From contig JAUCBJ010001213.1 in assembly GCA_032718475.1 (NCBI GenBank), positions 1 to 64,000 of the forward strand: 64,000 nucleotides of DNA, given 5' to 3'. This stretch comes from Nemertoderma westbladi. Its lineage: Eukaryota > Xenacoelomorpha > Nemertodermatida > Nemertodermatidae. The notes under the pieces are model-generated. The model did not search any database. It was not told the origin of the DNA and saw only the letters and a program-made list of their open reading frames with translations. The position numbers and the translations under genes were made by a program. Within the stretch, counting starts at the first letter, position 1. The number at the start of each line of letters is the position of its first letter. Below are positions 9,150-22,900 of this stretch, piece by piece.

Positions 9150-10979
9150 TTGATAACAGATGCCTCTAGAATAGGTCTTGGCTATATCCTCCAGCAACGT
9201 CCTCAAGGAGAGACTGGTGAGTGGACAACTATACAAGTTGGATCTCGTTTCCTAACAGACACTGAAACAAGATATGCAGTAATAGAACTTGAACTACTTG
9301 GCATTGCATGGGCTTGTAAGAAATTGGATAAATTTGTACAAGGATTAGATTTCACTATTCTTACAGATCATAAGCCTATTGTGCCAATCTTAAACAGTCA
9401 CCGTTTAGACGAAATAGAGAACCCACTCCTCCAACGTCTTCGTCAACATCTTATGCCTTATGCTATTACAGCAAAATGGATAAAGGGGTCTACCAATATT
9501 GCAGCAGATGCACTATCACGAAATCCTGTCAATGGCGATAATCAAACAGTAGATATGGCCGATATTGAACCAATTGATGTGTCTACAAGGATATACGACT
9601 CAAATAAATCGCCTTCTATACATGAAATCAGACTATTTTCATCCGGCACAAGAAATGAGGATCTGCGAGTTGCTGAGCTGAGGAAATATGCCATTGAGGA
9701 TGGTGAATACATCCACCTTCGTGAAATAATCTCCAAAAGTGGTTTTCCAAATACTCCTTCTGAACTGCCAGAGAATATTAGGAAATATTGTAGTGTCCAT
9801 TCTGATCTCACTGTTGAAGATGGTCTTATCCTACTAGGCTGTCGTCTACTAGTCCCAGCAGCTCTTCGTGCAACAGTCTTATCACGGCTCCATGAAGCAC
9901 ATCAAGGTATCACCCGCACAACAGAGAGAGCACAACTGAGTTTGTATTGGCCGGGAATGTTTAATGACATAACCTCATTTATTAGTTCATGTCGCTTCTG
10001 TCAAGAGAGATTACCAGCCAAACCACGGGATCCTCTTATACAAAAGCCATTACCAGAACGACCATTTCAAGAAATAGCCAGTGATCTCGCTATAGTTAGT
10101 GGAAAACAATACCTGATCAATGTATGCTGCTACAGTGACTGGCCTGAGATACATTGTTTGGGAAATAATTCCACATCCCCTGCAATCATTGACTCTCTAA
10201 AAGACTTCTTTGTCCGGACATCAGTCCCAGATGTATTTTGGTCTGACAACGGCCCACAATTCAAATGTCATAAAATGAAAGAATTTCTGGCTGACTGGGG
10301 AATAGAACATAAAACCAGCAGCCCCCACCATCCACAATCGAATGGAAAAGCAGAAGCAACTGTAAAATCAATGAAAAAGTTAATTCAATCCAACCATAAA
10401 GGACGCGTACTCAATATTGACGGTCTGAGACGCGCTCTTCTTTCATACAGAAATACGCCATGTCGCCGCGATGGCCTATCCCCTGCTATGAAACTGTACG
10501 GCCGACCAATTCAGGATCGCCTACCAGCTCACCGTTCTTCCTTCGACCCAAAGTGGATAAAACAACATCGTACAATTGATGAACGAACAACAAATACACA
10601 GATGAAGGCTAAAGCATACTTCGACATACATACACGGCCCAATGACTCATTCAAAATAGGGGCAAATGTTTTAATATGGAATATGATAACCCGTCGGTGG
10701 AACTTATCTGGTAGCGTTATAGAGGTAATAAACCCACGTAAATACGTTGTTCGAACTACCAGCGGGCGTGTTCTAACACGCAATAGAAAACATCTACATC
10801 GCCAACAAATAATATCTGCTCCCATTCCGGTGAACGTCAAACCGCACGTAGATCACTCGGAAAATCCACAACCGATGAACACTATGGGAAAACCAATACA
10901 TTCTACAACATGTCCACCTCTGCGTAGAAGTTCTAGACAAGTTCAAAGACCAATACGCTTAATAGAGGAGATGGAATAA
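9150..10979 (+). pseudogene. pol: Retrotransposon pol, RNase H and integrase part
   Basis: This open stretch of about 609 codons begins in the RNase H domain (ITDASRIGLGYILQQ; TDHKPIVPIL; STNIAADALSR). The integrase zinc domain is H-E-A-H...CRFCQ (residues about 248-288). The DDE core has the first Asp in IASDLAIVSGK, the second in WSDNGPQF and the Glu in PHHPQSNGKAE. A GPY/F-like tail (IGANVLIWNM, GSVIEV, YVVRTTSGRVLTRNRKHLH) follows. All catalytic residues are present. It lacks a start of its own and depends on the upstream frames. Confidence 0.9.
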
Positions 10980-11035
10980 AAACTGTTTTCATTCTAAACC
11001 TGAATCAATAACTGAACAATACACCGATTCAGGCT

Positions 11036-11043
11036 GGGGGAGG
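11036..11043 (+). other. Polypurine tract
   Basis: GGGGGAGG lies directly before the 3' LTR and is the expected plus-strand primer of the element. Confidence 0.8.
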
Positions 11044-11251
11044 TGTAGGATAGTGATCATTATCAGTATCAACTGTATGTACATATAAATGTAAACCTAT
11101 ATAAGTAACAAGGGAGATTATTATTCTAGAACTGAGATGAAAGAACATACTCAACATAGCTACAGTATACGAATATCTTGTATTCTAATATTTATATAAT
11201 TAAAGTAATACATGAAAATATACTCAATGTCACTTCTTTCATTATCATACA
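11044..11251 (+). repeat. 3' LTR (208 bp)
   Basis: TG...CA repeat matching the 5' LTR, with an extra 9 bp (ctcaacata) that looks like a local duplication. It is followed by the TTGGT target duplication. Confidence 0.93.
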
Positions 11252-11640
11252 TTGGTAAACACAAAATATCGCAAAGATCGCGAAGATCGCGACGTTTGCG
11301 AAGCTCCACCTATAGTATTGGTAAACACAAAATATTGTGACGTTTACACAGCTCCAGCGCTACCTTAAATATTGTTAATACAAAATATCGCGAACATTGC
11401 GACGTTTGCGAAGCTCCACCTATAGTATTGGTAAACACAAAATATCGCGAAGATCTCGACGTTTGCGAAGCTATACCTATATATAGTATTGGTAAACACA
11501 AAATATTGTGACGTTTACACAGCTCCAGCGCTACCTTAAATATTGTTAATACAAAATATCGCGAACATTGCGACGTTTGCGAAGCTCCACCTATAGTATT
11601 GTTAAATACAAAATATCGTGAAGATCGCGACGTTTGCGAA
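11252..11640. repeat. 48-bp tandem repeat array, right part
   Basis: It starts with the right TTGGT copy (11252-11256) and continues the unit interrupted at 6388. It includes a longer composite unit, with ctccagcgctacc and a tattgttaatac variant, present twice at about 11334-11430 and 11504-11600. Removing the LTR element and one TTGGT restores a normal repeat unit across the junction. Confidence 0.9.
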
Positions 11641-11884
11641 ATTTTGCGATTTTCGTAATCTTCGCAAAAATCGCGACGTTTGCGAAGATTGCGAAAATCG
11701 CGAAGAATTGTTCAAAATCGTTGCCCTAATGGGGGTGGGGCTATTGATGCGATGCAATCCTATCTCTCTTTCCACATAGAAGCAAATACCAGGACCAGCT
11801 ATACCTGTACCTATAGTCCACTCCACTATACCAGATAGTACAAATGTAGTATCCAAGCTGGTAGACTATATGAAACTACTTACT
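11641..11884. other. Spacer with degenerate inverted cgaagat/cgcgac motifs
   Basis: From 11640 to about 11710 gcgaa, ttcgc and cgcgac motifs occur in both orientations, apparently decayed array ends. The rest up to 11884 is unassigned. Confidence 0.5.
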
Positions 11885-14800
11885 TTGGTGTAGCTATTAT
11901 TGCATATATACCTTTAGTTGTAGCTATTATTGCATATACCTTTAGTTGTAGCTATTATTGCATATATATATATACCTTTAGTTGTAGCTATTATTGCATA
12001 TATATATATACCTTTAGTTGTAGCTATTATTGCATATATACCTTTAGTTGTAGCTATTATTGCATATATACCTTTAGTTGTAGCTATTATTACATATATA
12101 TATACCTTTAGTTGTAGCTATTACTGCATATATATATACCTTTAGTTGTAGCTATTATTGCATATAAACCTTTAGTTGTAGTTATTATTGCATATATATA
12201 TACCTTTAGTTGTAGCTATTATTGCATATATATATACCTTTAGTTGTAGCTATTATTGCATATATATATACCTTTAGTTGTAGCTATTATTGCATATATA
12301 CCTTTAGTTGTAGCTATTATTGCATATATACCTTTAGTTGTAGCTATTATTGCATATATATACCTTTAGTTGTAGCTATTATTGCATATATACCTTTAGT
12401 TGTAGCTATTATTGTATATATATATACCTTTAGTTGTAGCTATTATTGCATATATACCTTTAGTTTTAGCTATTATTGCATATATACCTTTAGTTGTAGC
12501 TATTATTGCATATATACCTTTAGTTGTAGCTATTATTGCATATATATACCTTTAGTTGTAGCTATTATTGCATATATACCTTTAGTTGTAGCTATTATTG
12601 CATATATATATACCTTTAGTTGTAGCTATTATTGCATATATACCTTTAGTTTTAGCTATTATTGCATATATACCTTTAGTTGTAGCTATTATTGCATATA
12701 TATATACCTTTAGTTGTAGCTATTATTGCATATATATATACATTTAGTTGTAGCTATTATTGCATATATACCTTTAGTTGTAGCTATTATTGCATATATA
12801 TATATACCTTTAGTTGTAGCTATTATTGCATATATACCTTTAGTTGTAGCTATTATTGTATATATATATATATACCTTTAGTTGTAGCTATTATTGTATA
12901 TATATATACCTTTAGTTGTAGCTATTATTGCATATATACCTTTAGTTTTAGCTATTATTGCATATATACCTTTAGTTGTAGCTATTATTGCATATATATA
13001 TACCTTTAGTTGTAGCTATTATTGCATATATATATACATTTAGTTGTAGCTATTATTGCATATATACCTTTAGTTGTAGCTATTATTGCATATATATACC
13101 TTTAGTTGTAGCTATTATTGCATATATACCTTTAGTTGTAGCTATTATTCCATATATATACCTTTAGTTGTAGCTATTATTGCATATAAACCTTTAGTTG
13201 TAGCTATTTTTGCATATATATATACCTTTAGTTGTAGCTATTATTGCATATATATATACCTTTAGTTGAAGCTATTATTGCATATATACCTTTAGTTGTA
13301 GCTATTATTGCATATATACCTTTAGTTGTAGCTATTATTGCATATATACATTTAGTTGTAGCTATTATTTCATATATACCTTTAGTTGTAGCTATTATTT
13401 CATATATACCTTTAGTTGTAGCTATTATTGCATATATATACCTTTAGTTGTAGCTATTATTGCATATATACCTTTAGTTGTAGCTATTTTTGCATATATA
13501 CCTTTAGTTGTTGCTATTATTGCGTATATACCTTTAGTTGTAGCTATTATTGCATATATATATACCTTTAGTTGTAGCTATTATTGCATATATATATATA
13601 CACCTTTAGTTGTAGCTATTATTGCATATAAATACCTTTAGTTTTAGCTATTATTGCATATATACCTTTAGTTGTAGCTATTATTGCATATATACCTTTA
13701 GTCGTAGCTATTATTGCATATATACCTTTAGTTGTAGCTATTATTGCATATATACCTTTAGTTGTAGCTATTATTGCATATATACCTTTAGTTGTAGCTA
13801 TTATTGCATATATACCTTTAGTTTTAGCTATTATTGCATATATATATATACTGTATATATATATATATACCTTTAGTTGTAGCTATTATTGCATATATAC
13901 ATTTAGTTGTAGCTATTATTGCATATATACCTTTAGTTGTAGCTATTATTGCATATATACCTTTAGTTGTAGCTATTATTGCATATATACCTTTAGTTGT
14001 AGCTATTATTGCATATATACCTTTAGTTTTAGCTATTATTGCATATATATATATACTGTATATATATATATATACCTTTAGTTGTAGCTATTATTGCATA
14101 TATACCTTTAGTTGTAGCTATTATTGCATATATACCTTTAGTTGTAGCTATTATTGCATATATACCTTTAGTTTTAGCTATTATTGCATATATATATATA
14201 CTGTATATATATATATATATACCTTTAGTTGTAGCTATTATTGCATATATACATTTAGTTGTAGCTATTATTGCATATATACCTTTAGTTGTAGCTATTA
14301 TTGCATATATACCTTTAGTTGTAGCTATTATTGCATATATACCTTTAGTTGTAGCTATTATTGCATATATACCTTTAGTTGTAGCTATTATTGCATATAT
14401 ACCTTTAGTTTTAGCTATTATTGCATATATACCTTTAGTTGTAGCTATTATTGCATATATACCTTTAGTTGTAGCTATTATTGCATATATACCTTTAGTT
14501 TTAGCTATTATTGCATATATATATATACTGTATATATATATATATATACCTTTAGTTGTAGCTATTATTGCATATATACATTTAGTTGTAGCTATTATTG
14601 CATATATACCTTTAGTTGTAGCTATTATTGCATATATACCTTTAGTTGTAGCTATTATTGCATATATATATACCTTTAGTTGTAGCTATTATTGCATATA
14701 TACCTTTAGTTGTAGCTATTATTGCATATATACCTTTAGTTGTAGCTATTATTGCATATATACCTTTAGTTGTAGCTATTATTGCATATATACCTTTAGT

Positions 14801-16010
14801 TGTAGCTATTATTGCATATATACCTTTAGTTGTAGCTATTATTGCATATATACCTTTAGTTTTAGCTATTATTGCATATATATATATACTGTATATATAT
14901 ATATATATACCTTTAGTTGTAGCTATTATTGCATATATACATTTAGTTGTAGCTATTATTGCATATATACCTTTAGTTGTAGCTATTATTGCATATATAC
15001 CTTTAGTTGTAGCTATTATTGCATATATACCTTTAGTTGTAGCTATTATTGCATATATACCTTTAGTTGTAGCTATTATTGCATATATACCTTTAGTTGT
15101 AGCTATTATTGCATATATACCTTTAGTTGTAGCTATTATTGCATATATACCTTTAGTTTTAGCTATTATTGCATATATACCTTTAGTTGTAGCTATTATT
15201 GCATATATACCTTTAGTTGTAGCTATTATTGCATATATACCTTTAGTTTTAGCTATTATTGCATATATATATATACTGTATATATATATATATATACCTT
15301 TAGTTGTAGCTATTATTGCATATATACCTTTAGTTGTAGCTATTATTGCATATATACCTTTAGTTGTAGCTATTATTGCATATATACCTTTAGTTGTAGC
15401 TATTATTGCATATATACCTTTAGTTTTAGCTATTATTGCATATATACCTTTAGTTGTAGCTATTATTGCATATATACCTTTAGTTGTAGCTATTATTGCA
15501 TATATACCTTTAGTTTTAGCTATTATTGCATATATATATATACTGTATATATATATATATATACCTTTAGTTGTAGCTATTATTGCATATATACATTTAG
15601 TTGTAGCTATTATTGCATATATACCTTTAGTTGTAGCTATTATTGCATATATACCTTTAGTTGTAGCTATTATTGCATATATACCTTTAGTTGTAGCTAT
15701 TATTGCATATATACCTTTAGTTGTAGCTATTATTGCATATATACCTTTAGTTGTAGCTATTATTGCATATATACCTTTAGTTTTAGCTATTATTGCATAT
15801 ATATATATACTGTATATATATATATATATACCTTTAGTTGTAGCTATTATTGCATATATACATTTAGTTGTAGCTATTATTGCATATATACCTTTAGTTG
15901 TAGCTATTATTGCATATATACCTTTAGTTGTAGCTATTATTGCATATATACCTTTAGTTGTAGCTATTATTGCATATATATATACCTTTAGTTGTAGCTA
16001 TTATTGCATA
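11885..16010. repeat. AT-rich 30-bp satellite (about 130 copies)
   Basis: The unit is cctttagttg-tagctattat-tgcatatata. Common variants are agttttagc for agttgtagc, acattta for accttta, and extra TA steps. From about 13840 a longer period appears: blocks of several units end in a TA-run with ctg in its middle (near 13850, 14055, 14205, 14525, 14890, 15275, 15540, 15810). The reading frames found in it are by-products of the repeat. Confidence 0.96.
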
Positions 16011-16929
16011 CTTTGGCCTTATCTACCTTATCTTCTTCTCTATAATCTGGCAGAGTAAGAAATTATTATTTCCAGTTAATTATTATTGAATTCCTGGGAT
16101 TCTCTCTATCTATGAACATTAAAAGACAAGGCAAAGTGCCAAAGTTTCAAATAACTGTTGGTTATTTGCAGTGCTTATTACAACTATAAGTGCCGTTAAT
16201 GTAGAATTGGCATTCAGTAATTATTGCTACTCACTTACAATGATAATGTAATTAACTACCAAATGGTGTTTGTTCGTTTGCTAGCTTGTGGTAGACAAAT
16301 TCTATTGGCTTTTTAACTGCATATTATCGAGGTCAGCCCATATATATTTGGCAAACGCAAGGAAAACTAGAATAATTACTGGAAACAATTATTGCGTTTG
16401 TCGGTCGGTACCTTTAATAGTTAATTTATATATAACTCGGTGCAGAGGAAAATCTAAATTATTCGGAATCTGTTCGTGTGCTATTAAATTAGTGATTAAT
16501 AATTTATTCAAATATAATTTATGGGCCTAGGGTAATCTATATCAAATCGACATATTTTTCCCGGTTCCAGTACAGTTATTCTATATGATATTGTATTTTA
16601 TATAATGCATTGCATTACTTTATTTGGGTTTAAAGGTCAAAATCTCCCACATATTATTGACGGAAACTGCCTGTGTTGTTATTGAGGCTAGTTTCCATGT
16701 CAACATATATTTAATAATTCATCACCTTTCTGTCTCACCCGCTATACCAGCTGACACACTTCTTTAATATTTATTTATATATAGTTATTTTAGGCTATTG
16801 ATTAAATACTTTATAACTTGCTACTCGGGAATACAATGGGACTGCTTTCACATAAACTCTTCAAACTGTGATCATTTGATATGATGTTATTAAATTCTAA
16901 TATTGTTAATTGAATTAGCTCCATCGATA
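16011..16929. other. ITPR: Upstream region of the IP3 receptor gene
   Basis: About 0.9 kb of unique AT-rich sequence separates the satellite from the receptor start codon. It probably contains promoter and 5' UTR, but no promoter element can be named with confidence. attgttaattgaattag at 16902-16918, with an upstream ctaat, resembles a splice acceptor 11 bp before the ATG, so an intron in the 5' UTR is possible. Confidence 0.45.
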
Positions 16930-19900
16930 ATGACTTCAGAAGAGGGTTCACATCTCCATATAGGGGACATTGTCTCTTTATACGCTGAGGGTAGTGTCTC
17001 TGGGTTCCTAAGTACTCTCGGTTTAGTAGATGATCGTTGTGTGGTGCGGCCAGAAGCAGGTGACCTCACAACACCGCCAGGAAAGTTCAGAGACTGTCTC
17101 TTTCTGATCTGCCCAATGAACCGGTACTCCGCTCAGAAACAGTTCTGGAAGGCATTAAAGCCAATCTTGAACACTTCAACAGACCCTGTACTTCTCAATA
17201 AATTGCAACATGCTGCAGAACTGGAAAAGAAACAGAATGACTCTGATGGTAAGAAGATGATGGGTAGTGAGGTGGTCTATGGCAGCTGTGTGCAACTCCA
17301 ACATGTCAAAAGTAACAAGTTTCTTACTGTCAATAAGCGGCTCCCTGCTCTACTAGAAAAAACTGCGATGCGGGTATATCTGGACATCCATGGCAATGAA
17401 GGTTCATGGTTTAATATACAGCCTCACTATAAGTTACGCTCCTCTGGTGACCCAATAGTCCTAGGAGATAAAGTCACATTAAACCCAGTACATGCTAGCC
17501 AACCACTCCATTCATCTACTTATGAATTAGCTGATGAAGACGAGAAGGGTTGCTATGAGGTGAATGCACTCAACTCTAATACATGCTGGAAGATTAATTT
17601 ATTTTTGGAATATAAGGAGAATTCAGAAGAAATTCTTAAAGGAGGTGATGTATTACGTCTGTTTCATGCTGAACAGGAGAAGTTTTTGACGTTAGATGAT
17701 TATGGAAAGTCCCCTTGTGTGTTTCTCAGAGTAACAGCAAGAGCTTCAGCAACATCTGCGACCAGTAGTAAGGCATTATGGGAAGTCGAGGTGGTACAAC
17801 AAAATCCCCTGCGAGGAGGAGCTGGTCATTGGAACAGCTTCTACAGGTTCAAGCACCTTGCCACTGGTCTCTATCTTGCTGCTGGAGAAGATAAACACCA
17901 CTTAAAGGATCCAATCAGAATAAAGCTGAGAGGTAATGAAATGGAAAATCTGCCTGTATATTACCTTATGGCAGTATCCACAACAAATGATCTTTCCAGT
18001 ATATTTGAATTGGATCCCACAACTTCACAAAGAGGTGATGCTTTGGTCCCTCGGTCATCTTTTGTACGGTTACGACATCTTTACTCAGAAGCATGGGTTC
18101 ATTCTATGCAATCAGCTATTGATTGTACTGATGATAAACCTGAACGATTAAAAGTTGGAGCTGCATCTGTTAAGGAAGATAAAGAAGCATTTGCATTAGT
18201 TCATGTTGCTCCCAGCGAGGTCCGGGATTTAGATTTTGCGAATGATGCTAGTAAGGTGTTAGGAAATACAGCTAATGCCCTTGAGAAGGTATTATTAAGT
18301 CAGAATCAGAAGCGTATTACATTACAATTGCTTTCTGATTTGGTGTACTTTGTAGCAGGTGCTACAAATCGTGGTGTTGATCCACTAAACGTTGTCATGG
18401 GAGATGAACCTGACCGGGAAAGGCAAAAGTTAATGAGGGAGCAGAACATTTTAAAGCAAATATTTCGTCTTTTACAAGCTCCATTCCAAACCACACGCAA
18501 TACTTCATCACCAATGAAAAATATGTCGGAACTAACTGATAAAAGGCATTCCCAATTGCGTTCCATATTCCGTTTATGTTATAGAGTCTTGAGATTGTCT
18601 CAACATGACTATCGCAAGAATCAAGAATATATAGCTAAAAGTTTTGGTTTTATGCAAAAACAGATTGGTTTAGATATTCTGGCAGAGGATACCATTACAG
18701 CATTACTTCATAACAACAGAAAATTACTTGAGAAACATATAACTTCGACTGAAATTGAAACATTTGTCAATTTAGTAAGAAAAAGACAAGAAGCCAGATT
18801 CCTGAAGTATTTATCCGATCTTTGTGTATCTAACAATCAAGCCATAGCAGTAACGCAAGAACTGATATGTCAAATTGTGCTGCACCCAAAGAATAGTGAC
18901 CTTCTTATTGAAACAAAACTGACACGTTTTAATGACAATGATAAAGTTACTGATGACAAGACTATTAAGGAATACCCAGAGCCAGATGAGGCTGCTGATA
19001 TTAATTCTGAAGATGAGGATTGGTATGAGGAAGTTGTACTCTATTGGGATCGTCAGTATGCAGGAAAGGATAATTTAGAACAACCAATCCGAGATATGGC
19101 CATGGATGCCCTTTCTGGAGATAACGCAGCTATAGAATACTTAGAGTATTATAAGAACCAGCTAAATTTATTTGCACAGATGTGTCTGGACAGACAGTAC
19201 ATTGCTATTGAATACATTGCGAAAAATCTTGGGCTAAATATTAATATAATTCTTGCATGTATGAGTGATGACGATCTCCCATATGATCTCCGTGCTTCAT
19301 TCTGCCGCCTCATGCTCCATTGCCATGTTGATTGTCAACCACAAGAACCAGTAATACCCTTTAGATTTGCCCGGCTCTGGTCAGAGATACCCAGCCGTAG
19401 TAGTGTCCAATTGTATGGTGAGTTGGAGGGGGTGCGCCACAAGTCTAAGGAAAAAATTATTCCAAAATTTTTTGATACTATGCAAGATGTTGAGGGATAT
19501 CTGTGCAACCTCGCTGCAAATAGCAGATCCGCATTTAGTGACAAGGAACAGAATAAATTCACATATGAGGTTGTAGTTCTTGCTCGCAATCTTGTTTACT
19601 TTGGATTTTTTGGATTTCCAGATTTGCTCCGTCTAACAAAAACTCTTCTTTGCATTCTTGATTCAACTCAAACACTTCCTCCTGGAGAGTCACATAACCG
19701 TACTGACATTGTCACCAATACTCTGAGTAGTGTGGCACATTCTGTCAAGACTGTTGGAGATGTTGCTTCTGGAGTGGTACTTGGTTCAACACATAAGTAT
19801 AATAACACTCTTCCATCTTCCTTGCCATCTGCAGACACATCCAACCCAAAGGGTTCAGGTACCTTTTTAACGCCTGGTGCACTTGAGGCCCAGAAAAGTG

Positions 19901-22900
19901 ATGAACTTGTAATGAAAACGAAACTTAAAATAATTGAAATCCTTAGATTCATTCTAGATGTTCGCCTTGACTTCCATGTTTCATCAATACTTTCACTTTT
20001 TAAACGCGAATTTACTGTATCTCAGGAGATTTCTAGTCAATTTAGTGTTAACAATGTCATGGTAAAATTTATTGAATCTGTATTTGAAAGCAAATCAAAC
20101 GAGGATGATTTAGATTTGGACGGTGAAGGTGGTAATAAGTTTCTAAGAGTTATCCTTGATTTGATAATGCATAACTACCCACCCCTCACATCTGCTGCTT
20201 TAGATCTCTTGTTTCGACATTTCAGTCAACGACAGGAGGTTATCAATTCATTGTCTCTGGTCCAGCTACTTGTTTCAAGTGAAGATGTTGAGAACTATAA
20301 AACGATTACTACTGATTTAGAGGCATTGAGAACATTAGTGGAAACATCAGAGCTTTGGGTTTTCAAATCTCAGAAAAAAGAAAACAATGATAAGAATAAA
20401 AAATCAAAGCAAATCTCGAATCATAATGAAGTCGATTATATGGAATTACTAATGAATAACTCACCAATTGATTTAAATTTGGGGCCATCAGTGAGTGAGG
20501 ATTTTGTCAATAAATATAACACACTTAAACGTATACTACTTGATTTTACTAAGTTATGCACATACACTGATTCAGATGGAAAATTGCGCAATAAGCCGCA
20601 TGAACAAAGGTTGTTGAGCAACATGGGAGCGCTATCAGTTGTACTTGAGCTACTCTCCATTCCTTATGAAAAGAAAGAAGACCTTAGAATGAATGAAATA
20701 ATGAAGCTTGCACATAAATTCCTTCAATCATTTTGTTTTGGTAACCCTTTTAACCAAGCACAATTGTTCAAAACTATTGATATATTTTTATCACCAAGTG
20801 ATAACAGATTCACTTCTCTTTTGGAGGCTGCTACAATGAGATACATTTTTCTCAACAATGCTAATCTTTGTGTAGAAATTAATGAAAAGATAGTCCAGCA
20901 TTTTATCACAGCTATTGAAACATATGGACGCCATGTAGCATATCTAGATTTTTTCCATACAATTGTAAAAGCTGGTTCTCAGTGGATAAAGAAATGTCAG
21001 GATTTAGTGATGGCAGAGCTGAGTAATTGTGGAGAAGATGTTATGCTTTTCTACAATGAACGCAATACCTTCCCTGATCTGGTTAAACTTATGAGCTGTC
21101 ATACAAACAGAGTAACTGAAGATAACCCATTGCAGTATCACATTAAGCTGGTTAAATTATTATCATTGTGTACTGAAGGAAAGAATGTGTACACTGAAAT
21201 AAAATGCCATTCCTTGCTTCCTTTGGATGATATAGTAAATATTGTCACACACAATGATTGCACACCTGAAGTCAAAGAGGCATACATGGACTTCCTAAAT
21301 CATGCCTATATTGATACCGATATTGAAATGAAAGAAATTTATACCTCAAATCATATTTTTACACTGTTTGAAAACTTTATGACTGATATGAGGCTTGTAT
21401 GTAATCAAACAACAGATAATAAGTATAGTGATAAAGCACTTCAGCGTTACATTTCAGTAACAGTCCCTGATGTCATTACATCTTTCATCAGCAGTGCATT
21501 TTCTATACAATCTACATCGATGAATCTCAAACATAATATATTTGTGGATCTCTTATCCTCATTGTATCTGTTAGCTACCGCCCCACAACTTAGTGTTGAT
21601 CAGTTAAATTATGTCGACAACTGCGTCAAAGTTTATCATGCCAAATTAAGGGATAGAGGAGTGCCTTTGCCTGCAGAACTTGACAAACTTGTTATTACAC
21701 ATATAAAAAAAGGACTAACTGTTCACGACAAAGCTGGCACATGGCTTAGAAAAGTATCTTTTAGAAAAAAAGTTCCATCTGTGTCTATAATTCACAGTGA
21801 AGAAAAGGATATTATTGATGGTATGCAGTATATAGTTGAGTTGGTGTGCAAGATTCTCAACCCATTAGTGAAAGCAGAAATATCTGTCCTTGTTGATGTT
21901 ATGCTGAAGCCAGAGCTTCTTTTTCCAGAGCAGTCACCCGAATATGAGAAGTGTCTTAATGGAGGGTTAACAGCTAAACTCATTAGTCACTGTGAATATC
22001 TAATGAACCAAAAAGATGAAAAAACTGGGAGCAAAGTTTTACATTGCCTGCGGGATATGATGGCTGTTAATATAAACTTTGATGATCGATGTGATAAGCT
22101 CCGTGGTTCCTTGTTAGACAAATATTTTGGTCCACTTCGTACTAAAACTAAACGTGGAGCAATTACACAAGCTCAAGTGCCAAGTAGCAATGGAGGACCT
22201 GGTAATGGTAATAAAAGATCAAATGATGCATTGGTTCCTGATAGTCCAGGAAGTTTACAAATTAGTCGAGCAGATGCCACTCTTTACCAGGTTCAGTGTT
22301 CATTAAATAATGATGGAGCCACAAAGTTAGTTACCAATCTGGTAATAAACTCAACAAGTCTACAAGTTTTTGTTCAAGCCATTGAACTTGGAATAGCTTT
22401 GCTTGAAGGTGGTAATGGTGTAACACAGGCCTCATTTTTGGACTATTTTCAAACTGATAGTAATGCTGAACTATTTTTTAAGGTTGTCTATGGAAAGATC
22501 GAAGCTGCAGAAACAGAACTTAAAGCTAGTGGTAATGTGGGAGCATCATCAGAAGAAGAATATCTCAGGGAGAAAGAGATAGCTAAAGGAAAAGAAGATC
22601 AGTTAAAACAACCAACAAATATTGATGTTAATGTTAAAGATGTTGTTGCTGATCCAGGCGATTTGAATGAAGTCGGCTCTGCAAAACAAGATAGTATATC
22701 AATAGTAGCAAATGAAGATGTGCCAGAACAATCTGTTGGCTACATTATCAGCGTTATGCAACCAATTCTGAGGTTCTTGCAGCTGCTCTGTGAGAACCAT
22801 AACCTAGCTCTCCAAAATTTTTTACGAAATCAGAATGGCAAAACCAATACAAACTATAATATGATATGTGAAACATTACAGCTACTCGATTGTATTTGTG

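Larger units (their letters stand above)
6389..11251 (+). mobile_element. Ty3/gypsy-type LTR retrotransposon inserted in the 48-bp array
   Basis: This is a 4.86-kb element bounded by TG...CA LTRs of 199 and 208 bp. It has a primer-binding-site candidate directly after the 5' LTR and a purine tract directly before the 3' LTR. Gene order is gag, protease, reverse transcriptase, RNase H, integrase, and integrase after RNase H defines the Ty3/gypsy order. There is no envelope-like frame. The LTRs differ by three substitutions and one 9-bp indel, so insertion was fairly recent. The coding region is broken by at least four frame changes (about 7435, 7525, 8985 and 9148), so this copy looks inactive unless some are assembly errors or programmed shifts. 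Confidence 0.93.

Noticed and set aside
10100-10160. Loss of the first catalytic Asp of the retrotransposon integrase, because the usual VDYYS reads VCCYS.
   Set aside because: The catalytic Asp is the earlier one, in IASDLAIVSGK, and is present; the VDYYS position is not catalytic.
11930-16058. Long plus-strand frames encoding PLVVAIIAYI or TFSCSYYCIY repeats, which look like membrane proteins.
   Set aside because: By-product of the 30-bp unit being a multiple of three; the same DNA is open in two frames and no non-repeat domain is attached.
16903-16929. Extending the IP3 receptor upstream to 16903.
   Set aside because: That codon is TTG with no ATG; the ATG at 16930 gives the family-typical N-terminus.
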